Source: Nocardia exalbida NBRC 100660 (GTDB lineage: Bacteria; Actinomycetota; Actinomycetes; Mycobacteriales; Mycobacteriaceae). From it: a stretch of 64,000 nt of DNA. The stretch is from NCBI RefSeq assembly GCF_000308575.1, contig NZ_BAFZ01000061.1, positions 231,827-295,826 on the forward strand. Direction: 5' to 3'. The notes under the pieces are model-generated. The model did not search any database, was not told where the DNA came from, and saw nothing but the letters and a program-made list of their open reading frames with translations. The position numbers were made by a program, and so were the translations under genes. Each line of letters starts with the position of its first letter. Within the stretch, counting starts at the first letter, position 1. Positions 7,946 through 16,443 of this stretch are shown one piece after another.

Positions 7946-8858
7946 CGCAACCGCCGCAGCCCCCGCCACACCCACTTCCGCAGCCGCCCCCGTCTCCGCC
8001 GCCGCTGTCGCCGCCCCCGTCGCCGCCGCCCGACGCACTCGGCGGCGCGACTGCCTGGGCAAGGCCGGGATCCAACGCGATGAGCGCGCCGATACCGAAA
8101 ACGGCGGCCGCGAGCGCCGCGCTCTCGGCGCCGTAGGTCGCGTAGGACGGTGAATAGCTCGGCCCCAGATGCCGGTTGCGCTCGGCCGCGGCGTCCCTGG
8201 CACGGACACCGAGCGCGGTCAGCCGGGGCTTCCGAACCACCAGCCAGTAACCGAACGCCTGCGCGATCACCAGCGCCACCAGCACACCGACCGGGTTTCC
8301 GTGCGAAGCGCCCGCGATGATCCGCACCACGCCGAGCGCGCCGGTGACCAGGATCGGCATCCCCGCGTCGCGCAGCCCGTGACGCACGGCGGGCCCGGGG
8401 AAGTACCCGAGGTCCACCATCCTGGCACGCAGCGCGTCGAGGGCGGCGGGTGATCCGCCCACTATCGCCCGCACGTTCTTGCGCTCACCCGTCGCCAGCC
8501 GGTCGTACACCGACAAGGTGAACGCATCCAGCCGCGCCCGCTCCTGCGCCGTGAGGGCGCGAACCGTCGCGGCCCCCGAATCGATCGCGTCGAGAGCGCG
8601 CAGCCGCGCCATCGCCGCCAATGCGGCGTTCTGGTCGCCGAACAGCAGCCCCACCTCCGGTGAGGTCAACTCCGCGCCCGGCACGGTGACCGCGTCGGCG
8701 TCCGGATCCGCGCGCGTGACCCGTGACCGCAGCCAGATCCCGGCGATCACCGCGACCAGCACCACCGGCAAGTAGATGGCCAGGAACTGCGGCCCGGAGA
8801 TCCCCCAGGTATCACCGGCCGCGACGAGCCCGTCCGAGTCCACCCCGATTACATTCAT
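7938..8858 (-). CDS. TIGR04222 domain membrane protein with Gly/Cys-rich tail
   Basis: This 306-residue protein has membrane segments at about 17-41, 167-200 and 240-265 with a helical cytosolic part between the first two (PEVGLLFGDQNAALAAMARL and the ARMVDLGYFPG region). This matches the TIGR04222 type. The last 30 residues are low complexity: GGGDGGGDSGGGDGGG, followed by a stretch with Cys at 293, 297, 301 and 304 separated only by Gly and one Ser. Such tails on TIGR04222 proteins are found next to DUF692 genes. The ATG at 8858 with AGGTGG before it is preferred over one ten codons upstream. The tail's last codons contain the start of the DUF692 gene. I infer the tail is the enzyme's substrate, presented at the membrane. 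Confidence 0.85.
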   Translation of the reverse strand: MNVIGVDSDGLVAAGDTWGISGPQFLAIYLPVVLVAVIAGIWLRSRVTRADPDADAVTVPGAELTSPEVGLLFGDQNAALAAMARLRALDAIDSGAATVRALTAQERARLDAFTLSVYDRLATGERKNVRAIVGGSPAALDALRARMVDLGYFPGPAVRHGLRDAGMPILVTGALGVVRIIAGASHGNPVGVLVALVIAQAFGYWLVVRKPRLTALGVRARDAAAERNRHLGPSYSPSYATYGAESAALAAAVFGIGALIALDPGLAQAVAPPSASGGGDGGGDSGGGDGGGCGSGCGGGCGGCGG

Positions 8859-9007
8859 CTTCCACCTCGGAATCGGTCCAACCTGCACTCAGTATCGGGC
8901 CGCGGGGGTCACCGCGCCATGGCGAATCGCCGTGGCGCGCATATGTCGCCGAGTGTTGCCTCGGCGCTCACCCGGATGATTCGCCAGGGGAGCGTGGCGG
9001 ACCCGGC

Positions 9008-10234
9008 TCACCTCCTCTGGCCGAGGCCGAGTTGCTCGGAGACCATCAGCGCGACTTCGGTCTCCAGCCGGTTCACCGTCAAGGGGTGGCCGAGTACTTC
9101 TTCGGCCCTGCGTATCCGGTAGTGCACGGTGTTCTTGTGGACGTGCATGCGCGCGGCGGCGTCGGTGAGGCTGCCGCGGGCTTCGAGATAGGTCTGCACC
9201 GTCTCACGAAGACGCGCGGTGGTCTCGTCGTCGCCCATGAGGTCACCGAGCACCCGGTGCACCCACGCTCGAGTGTCGGGCAGCCGGTCGATCAGCAGAC
9301 TCGCCAGCGCCACTCGGGAATGCAAGGTCAGTTGGCGAGCGGGATCGGCGATCAACGCGAGGTTGCGCGCGCCCTGGGCATCGCGGAAAGTCTGCCGGAA
9401 GCCGGTCAGTCCGGCGCCGGAGTCGCCGATCGCGACGCGAAGGCCCGGCCTCCGGCGCAGGTCTCGCTCCAGCCGTTCGGCGTCGAGCGACGGTTTGCCG
9501 ACGGAGGATATCCAGGCCCAGCAGTTCTGCTCGTCGATCAGGACCGTCAGCGGGTGCTTTCCGATCGCGGCGGTGAGCATCTCGGCTCCCGCGCGCAGCA
9601 GGTCGATCGATGACCCGACGGGTTCGCGCACCCAGACGATGGCGGCCATATGCCATCCCCGCAACGACGTGGCGAGCATCTGCTCGGCGGAGGCCAGGTC
9701 GAGGTCCTCGGTGTCGAGCACGGCGCGGATCTGTGCCGCGCGCGTATTGTCCGTGCGTGCGTCCCAGCGCCGGCGTTCGCTCTCGTAGATGTCGATGACA
9801 CCTTCGATCACGTGGTCGATATAGCTGTTGACCAGCATGCCGATCCGGCTGGTGGTCTCCAGGGCCAGATCAGCCGAGGCCTCGGAGCGCCGGAGTGCGG
9901 CGATGGTCCGCTGCATGAACATGTGTTCGCCGAGGCGGTATGCCCGCAGCAGGGCCTCCAGGGACATCCCGTGCTGGGCGAAGCGCCGGGCGTACTCGGC
10001 GGCGGCGGGCGGCACGGTGATGTCGTCGCGGGAGATGCTCAGCGTGAGCATGTCGAGGATCGCGGTGAGGTTGGACGCGGTGCTGGCGATCATCAGGCGC
10101 CGCACTTCGTCGTCGTGGCGGAACTCCGGGATCACCTCGCTGAACATCGCGGTCATCTCGGCGGTCAGGCGGTCGATCTCGGCTTTGACGCGTCCGGCGA
10201 CATCGCGGATGGTTCTGTCCACGTCAACGCTCAT
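9008..10234 (-). CDS. PucR-type transcriptional regulator (CdaR/PucR family)
   Basis: The 408-residue protein has a long helical N-terminal domain (about 1-150) with repeated helices around RLMIASTASNLTAILDML and RAYRLGEHMFMQ. A GGDEF-like middle domain follows (about 165-300), then a C-terminal PucR helix-turn-helix, LTDAAARMHVHKNTVHYRIRRAEEVLG (about 364-390). Such regulators often activate divergent or nearby catabolic genes in response to metabolites. The ATG at 10234 is chosen because the 70 residues in frame upstream are not protein-like. It is divergent from the acyl-CoA ligase operon, which is the obvious target. The 170 bases between them have no clear operator that I could pick by eye. 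Confidence 0.87.
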   Translation of the reverse strand: MSVDVDRTIRDVAGRVKAEIDRLTAEMTAMFSEVIPEFRHDDEVRRLMIASTASNLTAILDMLTLSISRDDITVPPAAAEYARRFAQHGMSLEALLRAYRLGEHMFMQRTIAALRRSEASADLALETTSRIGMLVNSYIDHVIEGVIDIYESERRRWDARTDNTRAAQIRAVLDTEDLDLASAEQMLATSLRGWHMAAIVWVREPVGSSIDLLRAGAEMLTAAIGKHPLTVLIDEQNCWAWISSVGKPSLDAERLERDLRRRPGLRVAIGDSGAGLTGFRQTFRDAQGARNLALIADPARQLTLHSRVALASLLIDRLPDTRAWVHRVLGDLMGDDETTARLRETVQTYLEARGSLTDAAARMHVHKNTVHYRIRRAEEVLGHPLTVNRLETEVALMVSEQLGLGQRR

Positions 10235-10404
10235 GCCGGGACCGTACCCGAACCCGTGCGGCGGCTCCGGCGCATTCCGCATCCTTTTGTGCCGCCGGTA
10301 CAAAGCGGGACGAAAACACTGGGATGCGAGCCCGTAGCCGGGTTCCGGCACCGCACCTACCTTGGAAATGTAATTCCCGTCACACCCGATCATCTGAGGA
10401 AATC

Positions 10405-11871
10405 GTGCAGCACGTCGTAGAAATTCCGGAGGTCCGGGCGACATGGAATCCGTCCGGTCCCTGCATCGCGGACGACCGCGAACAACTCGACAATCAGACT
10501 TTCGCGAAACGGGTATGCGCGGCAGCCGCTGTGCTGTCCGCGAACGGAGTCGGCGAAGGCGATGTGGTCGCCCTCGTCCTGCCGAATCGACTCGAATTCG
10601 TCGTCATTCTGTTCGCGGCGTGGCGGCTCGGCGCCGCGGTCACCCCGGTGAAGCCGGATTCCACTTTCGAGGAGGTGCGCTATCAGATCGAGGACTGCCG
10701 GGCGAAGGTGGTCGTCACCGAAGGCGGGCGCGGAGCGGGAACGCTCGATATGACCGAAGTGGCGGGCGCGGGCCGCGAGGCCGCCGCGGCCGAACCGGCG
10801 CCCGTCGACCCCGGCGCTGCTGCGCTGATCATCTACACCAGCGGCACCACCGGGCAGCCGAAGGGGGTGGTTCTCGACCACGCGAACATCGCCGCGATGT
10901 GCGAAATGCTCGTCGCGGCACTGGCATTGGACGACACCGACCACAGCCTGCTCACCTTGCCGCTGTTCCACGTCAACGGAATCGTGGTCGGCATCCTGTC
11001 GCCGCTGCTCGCGGGCGGCCACGCCACGATCGCGGGCCGCTTCTCCGCCTCGGCGTTCTTCGGCATCGTGGAACGCGTTCGGCCCACGTACTTCTCGGCC
11101 GTACCCGCGATCTACGCGATGCTGGTCGCGCAGCCGGCGAACTCGACGCCGGACACCTCGTCGTTGCGCCGCGTGATCTGCGGGGCCGCGCCGATGCCCG
11201 CGGAACTCATCGCGCGATTCGAAACCCGTTTCGGTGTACCGATCGTCGAAGGCTACGGACTGTCGGAAGGCACCTGTGCCTCGACGCTGAATCCGCCGGG
11301 CGGGCCGCGCAAACCGGGAACGGTGGGGCTGCCGCTGCCGGGGCAGACCGTCGCGATCATGGATGCCGAAGGAGCGATCGTGGCCGCCGGGACGAGCGGG
11401 GAAGTGGTGATCCGGGGCGCCAACGTGATGCGCGGCTATCTCGGCAGGCCGGAGGCGACCGCGCGGACGGTGGTCGACGGCTGGCTGCACACCGGGGATG
11501 TCGGCTACTTCGACGAGGACGGATACCTGGTCCTGGTCGACCGGATCAAGGACATGATCATCCGGGGCGGCGAGAACATCTACCCCAAAGAGATCGAAAA
11601 CGTCCTGCACGCCCATCCCGCGGTCTTGGAGGCCGCCGTGGTCGGCGCTCCCGATCCGGTCCTCGGCGAAGTCCCGGTCGCCCATGTGGTGACGATGCCC
11701 GGCGAGCGGGTCGGTGCCGAAGAACTGCTCGAGCACTGCCGCAGGTCCCTGGCCCGGGCGAAGGTACCGGTGTCGATCGAAATCACCGAGGAACTGCCCC
11801 GGAATCCGGTCGGGAAAATCGACAAACGCAAACTCCGCGCGCTCGTCGCCGGCACGATCGCCACCCCGTAG
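10405..11871 (+). CDS. AMP-dependent acyl-CoA ligase
   Basis: This is a member of the ANL adenylating superfamily that activates a carboxylic acid to acyl-AMP and then acyl-CoA. Motifs: P-loop-like IIYTSGTTGQPKGV (about 165-178), YGLSEGTCAS (about 306-315), HTGDVGYFDEDGY and KDMIIRGGENIYPKEIE in the C-terminal domain, and the catalytic Lys in NPVGKIDKRKL near the end. The protein has about 488 residues from GTG 10405, which follows GAGGA, and is somewhat short for a long-chain enzyme. It heads an operon with the DUF3556 and desaturase-like genes and is divergent from the PucR regulator. The substrate is unknown; a fatty, aromatic or terpenoid acid would fit. Confidence 0.88.
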   Translation: MQHVVEIPEVRATWNPSGPCIADDREQLDNQTFAKRVCAAAAVLSANGVGEGDVVALVLPNRLEFVVILFAAWRLGAAVTPVKPDSTFEEVRYQIEDCRAKVVVTEGGRGAGTLDMTEVAGAGREAAAAEPAPVDPGAAALIIYTSGTTGQPKGVVLDHANIAAMCEMLVAALALDDTDHSLLTLPLFHVNGIVVGILSPLLAGGHATIAGRFSASAFFGIVERVRPTYFSAVPAIYAMLVAQPANSTPDTSSLRRVICGAAPMPAELIARFETRFGVPIVEGYGLSEGTCASTLNPPGGPRKPGTVGLPLPGQTVAIMDAEGAIVAAGTSGEVVIRGANVMRGYLGRPEATARTVVDGWLHTGDVGYFDEDGYLVLVDRIKDMIIRGGENIYPKEIENVLHAHPAVLEAAVVGAPDPVLGEVPVAHVVTMPGERVGAEELLEHCRRSLARAKVPVSIEITEELPRNPVGKIDKRKLRALVAGTIATP

Positions 11872-11969
11872 ACATTCTCCGCTCGGTGCCGAGCGGAAAT
11901 CCATGATCCGAAACGAAATCGTCCGGGTCCTCGTATGCGCTCGATTCATCGGATGAGAAAGGCCGAACA

Positions 11970-13790
11970 ATGGGATTCAAAACAGCGGATTTCCCGCCCG
12001 TCGATGTGACGACATTCCTCGACCAACCGTTGCGGGAGCGTATGCGAACGCTCGCCCTGCACTGGGCCGAATACGGCTTCGGCACGCCGAAGATGATCCA
12101 TACGATCTATCTGCTCAAGGTGCTGCTGGTCTCGGTGCTGGGCGGGGTCGCCGTGGCCACCTGGAGTTCCGGCGCCGGGCCGTTCTGGGATGTCTCGGCA
12201 TGGTGGAACGAGCCGGTGGTCTACCAGAAGCTCGTGTTGTGGACCGTCCTGATCGAAGCGATCGGCATCGCCGGGTCGTGGGGGCCGCTCGCGGGCAAGT
12301 TCAAGCCCATGACCGGAGGCATCCTGTTCTACGCGCGCCCCGGCACGATCCGCCTGCGTCCGTGGCGGCGGGTGCCGTTCACCAGCGGCGATACCCGCAC
12401 GGTGCTCGACGTGCTGCTGTACCTGGCGTTCCTGGCGACATTGCTGGCAGCGATCGTGCTGCCCGGCGTACCGAGCGCTTCGCTCAGCGCGGCGCTGCCC
12501 GAGAACACCTCGGGCTTGGTGAATCCCGCGCTGCTGATCGCGCCGATCACGCTGTACGTGCTGTGCGGCCTGCGGGACAAGACGATCTTCCTCACCGCCC
12601 GCGGCGAGCAGTACCTGCCCGCCCTGGTGTTCTTCGCGGCGCTGCCGTTCGTCGACATGATCGTCGCCGCCAAGCTGCTGATCTGCGCGGTGTGGATCGG
12701 CGCGGGTGTGTCGAAGTTCGGGCGGCACTTCAGCAACGTGGTACCGCCGATGGTCTCCAACAGCCCCGGCGTGCCCGCCAAGTGGATCAAGCGGCTGCAC
12801 TACCGTGACTTCCCCGGGGACATCCGCCCCTCCAAAGTCGCCTCGTTCCTGGCCCATGCCGGCGGCACGACCGTCGAGATCGTCACACCGCTGGTGCTGC
12901 TGTTCTCCACCGACCACCGGCTGACGCTGGCCGGTGTGGTGCTGATGGTGGTCTTCCACGCGTTCATCACCTCGACGTTCCCGCTGGCGGTGCCGTTGGA
13001 GTGGAACGTCTTGTTCGCCTATCTGACCGTGTTCCTGTTCCTGGGCTTCCCCAACGGCGGCGGGTACGGCCTCGGTGACATCTCCTCCCCGTGGCTGGCC
13101 CTGGTGATCGTCGCGGCGCTGGTGTTCTTCCCGATCCTCGGGAACCTGCGCCCGGATCTGGTGTCGTTCCTGCCGTCGATGCGCCAGTACGCCGGCAACT
13201 GGGCGTCCGCATTGTGGGCCTTCGCGCCCGGCGCGGAGGAGAAGCTCAACACCATCGGGCACCGGCCCACGCTGAATCAGATCGACCAGTTGAAGGCCAT
13301 GGGCTACCCGCCCGAGGTCGCGGAGATCACCATGCAGCAGACCATCGCGTGGCGCTCGATGCACAGTCAAGGGCGCGGACTGTTCTCGCTGCTGTACAAG
13401 CACCTTCCCGAGATCGACCGGTGGACCGTCCGGGAAGCGGAGTTCGGCTGCAATTCGCTGATCGGCTTCAACTTCGGCGACGGCCACCTGCACAACCTGG
13501 ATCTGATCAACGCCGTGCAGTCCCGGGTCGGATTCGCGCCGGGCGAGTGGATCGTGGTGTGGGTGGAGTCGCAGCCCATCCACCGGGGTATCCAGCGGTA
13601 TCAGGTCATCGACGCGGCGCTCGGCGTCATCGAACGCGGCACCTGGCGAGTGCGCGACGCGGCGCAGACGCAGCCGTGGCTGCCCGACGGCCCGATCCCG
13701 CACGAGGTGACCTGGCGGCGCGCGGATTACACGGTGCCGATGCCGCCGGACGACCCGGCTCGGGTCCTCGCGCCGCAGCCGGTCGGCTGA
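11970..13790 (+). CDS. DUF3556 multi-pass membrane protein
   Basis: The 606-residue protein matches the DUF3556 family found in Nocardia, Rhodococcus and mycobacteria. The N-terminus is FKTADFPPVDVTTFLDQPLRERM, then TPKMIHTIYLLKVLLVSVLGG. At least nine hydrophobic helices occupy residues about 45-420. A soluble C-terminal domain has FGDGHLHNLDLINAVQSRVGFAPGEWIVVWVESQPIHRG split across about 510-550. HYRDFPGDIRP and SKFGRHFSNVVPPM are family-like loops rich in His and charged residues, reminiscent of membrane-embedded oxidoreductases, but no function is proven. It lies 98 bases after the ligase and 26 before the desaturase-like gene, so one transcript is likely. Confidence 0.85.
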   Translation: MGFKTADFPPVDVTTFLDQPLRERMRTLALHWAEYGFGTPKMIHTIYLLKVLLVSVLGGVAVATWSSGAGPFWDVSAWWNEPVVYQKLVLWTVLIEAIGIAGSWGPLAGKFKPMTGGILFYARPGTIRLRPWRRVPFTSGDTRTVLDVLLYLAFLATLLAAIVLPGVPSASLSAALPENTSGLVNPALLIAPITLYVLCGLRDKTIFLTARGEQYLPALVFFAALPFVDMIVAAKLLICAVWIGAGVSKFGRHFSNVVPPMVSNSPGVPAKWIKRLHYRDFPGDIRPSKVASFLAHAGGTTVEIVTPLVLLFSTDHRLTLAGVVLMVVFHAFITSTFPLAVPLEWNVLFAYLTVFLFLGFPNGGGYGLGDISSPWLALVIVAALVFFPILGNLRPDLVSFLPSMRQYAGNWASALWAFAPGAEEKLNTIGHRPTLNQIDQLKAMGYPPEVAEITMQQTIAWRSMHSQGRGLFSLLYKHLPEIDRWTVREAEFGCNSLIGFNFGDGHLHNLDLINAVQSRVGFAPGEWIVVWVESQPIHRGIQRYQVIDAALGVIERGTWRVRDAAQTQPWLPDGPIPHEVTWRRADYTVPMPPDDPARVLAPQPVG

Positions 13791-13816
13791 GGCCCTCGCA
13801 CGGACAGGAGAGCGAT

Positions 13817-15244
13817 ATGAGCACCGCAGTCGTGGTCGGCAGCGGCCCCAACGGCTTGGCCGCGGCCATCACGTTGGCCAAGGCCGGACTGGACGTCACC
13901 GTGCTGGAGGGCGCCGACGAGATCGGGGGCGGCACCCGCACCAGCGAGGCGATCGTGCCCGGTCTGCTGCACGACCACTGCTCGGCCATCCACCCGATGG
14001 CGGTCGGCTCTCCCTTCCTGCGCGGCCTGGACCTGGAGCGCTACGGATTGTCCTGGGCGTGGCCGGAGATCGACTGCGTCCATCCGCTCGACGACGGCAG
14101 CGCGGGCGTGCTGCTGCGCTCGGTCGCCGAGACCGCCGCCGGTCTCCGCGGCGACGGCCGGGCATGGCGGCTGCTGTTCGAACGGACGGTGGCGGGCTAC
14201 GACCGGATGAGCGCCGACATCATGCGGCCGCTGCTGCGCCTGCCACGCCATCCGATCCGGCTGGCCCGTTTCGGGATTCCCGCCCTGGCCCCGGCCACGC
14301 TGCTGGCCGGGCTGTTCCGTACCGAGCAGGCCAGGGGACTGTTCGGCGGCGTCGCCGCGCATGCCTTCCACCCGCTGCATCGGCCGCTCAGCGCCAGCGT
14401 CGGCCTGGGCATCCTCACCGCGGGCCACACCTATGGCTGGGCGGTCGCCGCCGGTGGATCGCAGCGGATCACCGAAGCCATGGCCGCGGTGCTGAGTGAC
14501 CTCGGCGGGAAGATCGAAACGGGTGTCCACGTGCGAGCGGTGTCCGATCTGCCGCAGGCGGAACTGACGATGTGGGATCTTGCGCCCACCGCGGTCGCGG
14601 ACATCCTCGGTGAGCGCCTGCCCCCTCGGGTCGGGAGGTCCTACCGCGCGTTCCGATACGGACCGGGCGCGTTCAAGGTCGACTTCGCGGTACACGGCGG
14701 CGTGCCGTGGACGGCGGAGGCGGCTCGACGGGCGGGAACGGTGCATCTCGGCGGCACGTTCGCCGAGATCGCCGCCACCGAACGCGAGATCCACGCGGGA
14801 CGCATGCCCGAACGCCCCTTCGTCCTGGTAGGCCAGCAGTACCTCGCCGATCCGCAACGGTCGGCCGGCGACATCCATCCGATCTGGGCATACGCGCACG
14901 TGCCGCACGGCTATCCCGGCGACGCGACAGCGGCCGTCACCGCCCAGATCGAACGCTTCGCTCCCGGTTTCCGCGACCGGATAGCCGGGACCAGCGTGCG
15001 CAGCGCCGTGGGATTCGCCGAGTACAACCCCAACTACGTGGGCGGCAACATCATGACGGGGGCGAAGGATATCCCGCAGTTGCTGTTCGGTCCTCGAAAG
15101 ACTCTGCAACCCTACGACATCGGTGTGCCGGGTCATTATCTCTGCTCCGCGGCCACACCGCCGGGTCCCGGTGCGCACGGCATGTGCGGGGCGAACGCCG
15201 CGCAGCGGGCTCTCCGGCAAGCGGGCATCGCGGAGCCGTCCTAG
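13817..15244 (+). CDS. FAD-dependent oxidoreductase, phytoene-desaturase-like
   Basis: This 475-residue flavoprotein of the CrtI/amine-oxidase type begins with the dinucleotide-binding motif VVVGSGPNGLAAAITLAKAGLDVTVLE (residues 4-30), followed by GGGTRTSE. It ends with the FAD-contacting GVPGHYLCSAATPPGPGAHGMCG segment (about 436-458). Such proteins desaturate or isomerise isoprenoids, retinoids or other lipids. In mycolate actinomycetes many are unassigned. The gene is the third in the ligase/DUF3556 operon and the ATG at 13817 follows AGGAG. With an acyl-CoA ligase and a membrane protein next to it, a lipid or carotenoid-acid modification is my inference. No phytoene synthase gene is nearby, so classical carotenogenesis is unlikely. 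Confidence 0.85.
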   Translation: MSTAVVVGSGPNGLAAAITLAKAGLDVTVLEGADEIGGGTRTSEAIVPGLLHDHCSAIHPMAVGSPFLRGLDLERYGLSWAWPEIDCVHPLDDGSAGVLLRSVAETAAGLRGDGRAWRLLFERTVAGYDRMSADIMRPLLRLPRHPIRLARFGIPALAPATLLAGLFRTEQARGLFGGVAAHAFHPLHRPLSASVGLGILTAGHTYGWAVAAGGSQRITEAMAAVLSDLGGKIETGVHVRAVSDLPQAELTMWDLAPTAVADILGERLPPRVGRSYRAFRYGPGAFKVDFAVHGGVPWTAEAARRAGTVHLGGTFAEIAATEREIHAGRMPERPFVLVGQQYLADPQRSAGDIHPIWAYAHVPHGYPGDATAAVTAQIERFAPGFRDRIAGTSVRSAVGFAEYNPNYVGGNIMTGAKDIPQLLFGPRKTLQPYDIGVPGHYLCSAATPPGPGAHGMCGANAAQRALRQAGIAEPS

Positions 15245-15471
15245 CGTCGCGCACGTCCGCTGTCATCCGGGCGGCGGCCGGTCTCCTCGACACCGGCCGC
15301 GAGCCGCGCTCATTCCGGGCGGGGCGGACGGCCTGCAGTTCACCGCCTTGGCCGCGCTGGGCGCCGCGATCGCTCTCGCCTGATCGGGCGAGACGAAGCG
15401 GGCGGTAGCGCCGGCCGGTCAGTCCGTGGCCAGGCCGGTTTCCTGTGGGATCGCCAGGGCACTCGATCACC

Positions 15472-15750
15472 ATGGATGCTGACGATACGACGCCGAGCAA
15501 CGCACCTCATTCCGGTCGAGTCACGCAAGATGACCTGCGCCGTCTGCTGGCCGCAGGCGAGCCGGACGCGCGCCTGGTCCTGGAAGAGGGACAGCTCAGG
15601 ATCGAACCCGGTGCCGGACCCGAAACGCGCGGAATGCTCATCCTGACGCGAGCCGAATTGGCCGACCGGCTCGGAGCCGATCCGGACGCCACGGCACTGG
15701 CCACGGCTGCCGCCGAGTTGGACGCCGAGGTCCGCCTCCGCGGCGCCTGA
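15472..15750 (+). CDS. Hypothetical protein (92 aa)
   Basis: A small soluble, acidic protein from ATG 15472 with VTQDDLRRLLAAGEPDARLVLEEGQLRIEPG, then MLILTRAELADRLGADP and a helical end. The alternating charged pattern and actinobacterial codon use support coding. A frame extension to 15445 adds nine residues. No domain is recognised. It is separated from the desaturase-like gene by 227 bases in which I see nothing clear, and from the acetyltransferase by 106 bases. Confidence 0.55.
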   Translation: MDADDTTPSNAPHSGRVTQDDLRRLLAAGEPDARLVLEEGQLRIEPGAGPETRGMLILTRAELADRLGADPDATALATAAAELDAEVRLRGA

Positions 15751-15856
15751 GGCGCATCGCGGCCCGGGCGGATAGCCGGCGGGCCGCCGCGCGAATCGGC
15801 CGCACACGAAATATCGGTTTGCCCGCCCGTACGCCGGACGAGCACCATAGACGGGC

Positions 15857-16429
15857 ATGGACATCGAACCGCGCTACGCACTCGCACCGGGTGTGGGGCC
15901 GCCGCAACGAATCGAAGTCGGAGAACTGCTGTCGCGCCGTTGGCTGCCGGAGGATCTGCTGCCGCGGCTCGAGGCGATCAACGCGTCGTTCGACGAGATC
16001 CACCCCTGGATGGACTGGCTGCCCGAACCGGCGACGCTGGAGGGTCAACGCGCCTTCGGCCGGGAAACGGACAAGAGCTGGCCCAGCGCCGCCGGAGGCT
16101 TCAACTTCGGCATTTTCGACGCCGAAGGCAACGTGCTCGGCGCGATCGGTCTGCACGACCGGCTCGGTGCAGGAGCCGTGGAGATCGGCTACTGGTGTCA
16201 CACCGCGCACTGCGGCCGGGGAGTGATCACCCGGAGCGCGGCCGCCTTGACCCGTATCGCGTTGGCATCACCCGGTGTCGACCGCGTCGAGATCCATTGC
16301 GACGAGGCCAATATCCGCAGTGCCGCGGTCGCCCGTCGGCTCGGCTACCGGCTGGATCGGATCGAGCCACGGGAAAGGACTGCGCCCGCGGAGTCCGGTC
16401 GCGGAATGTACTGGGTCATGCGGCGGTGA
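15857..16429 (+). CDS. GNAT family N-acetyltransferase (RimJ/RimL-like)
   Basis: The 190-residue protein has the GNAT fold of the RimJ/RimL branch: WMDWLPEPAT, FGIFDAEGNVLGAIGLHDR, then EIGYWCHTAHCGRGVITRSAAALTRIAL, where the GRG forms the acetyl-CoA pyrophosphate site (about 115-135). The end is VEIHCDEANIRSAAVARRLGYR (about 145-167). It transfers an acetyl group from acetyl-CoA to an amine, often a protein N-terminus or a small molecule. The acceptor is unknown. ATG 15857 is the first in frame. It converges on the FadD gene with 14 bases between stops. Confidence 0.88.
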   Translation: MDIEPRYALAPGVGPPQRIEVGELLSRRWLPEDLLPRLEAINASFDEIHPWMDWLPEPATLEGQRAFGRETDKSWPSAAGGFNFGIFDAEGNVLGAIGLHDRLGAGAVEIGYWCHTAHCGRGVITRSAAALTRIALASPGVDRVEIHCDEANIRSAAVARRLGYRLDRIEPRERTAPAESGRGMYWVMRR

Positions 16430-16443
16430 TCACCCGCCCGGTC

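Noticed and set aside
7946..8209. Longer N-terminus for the DUF692 enzyme
   Set aside because: This part overlaps the TIGR04222 gene and encodes Arg/Ala-rich sequence; the DUF692 barrel starts right after GTG 7945.
15807..15817. CGAAATATCG before the acetyltransferase gene, similar to the end of motif B
   Set aside because: Only the last third of the motif is shared, the ATGCC block is missing, and the gene is not part of the steroid region. Probably chance.
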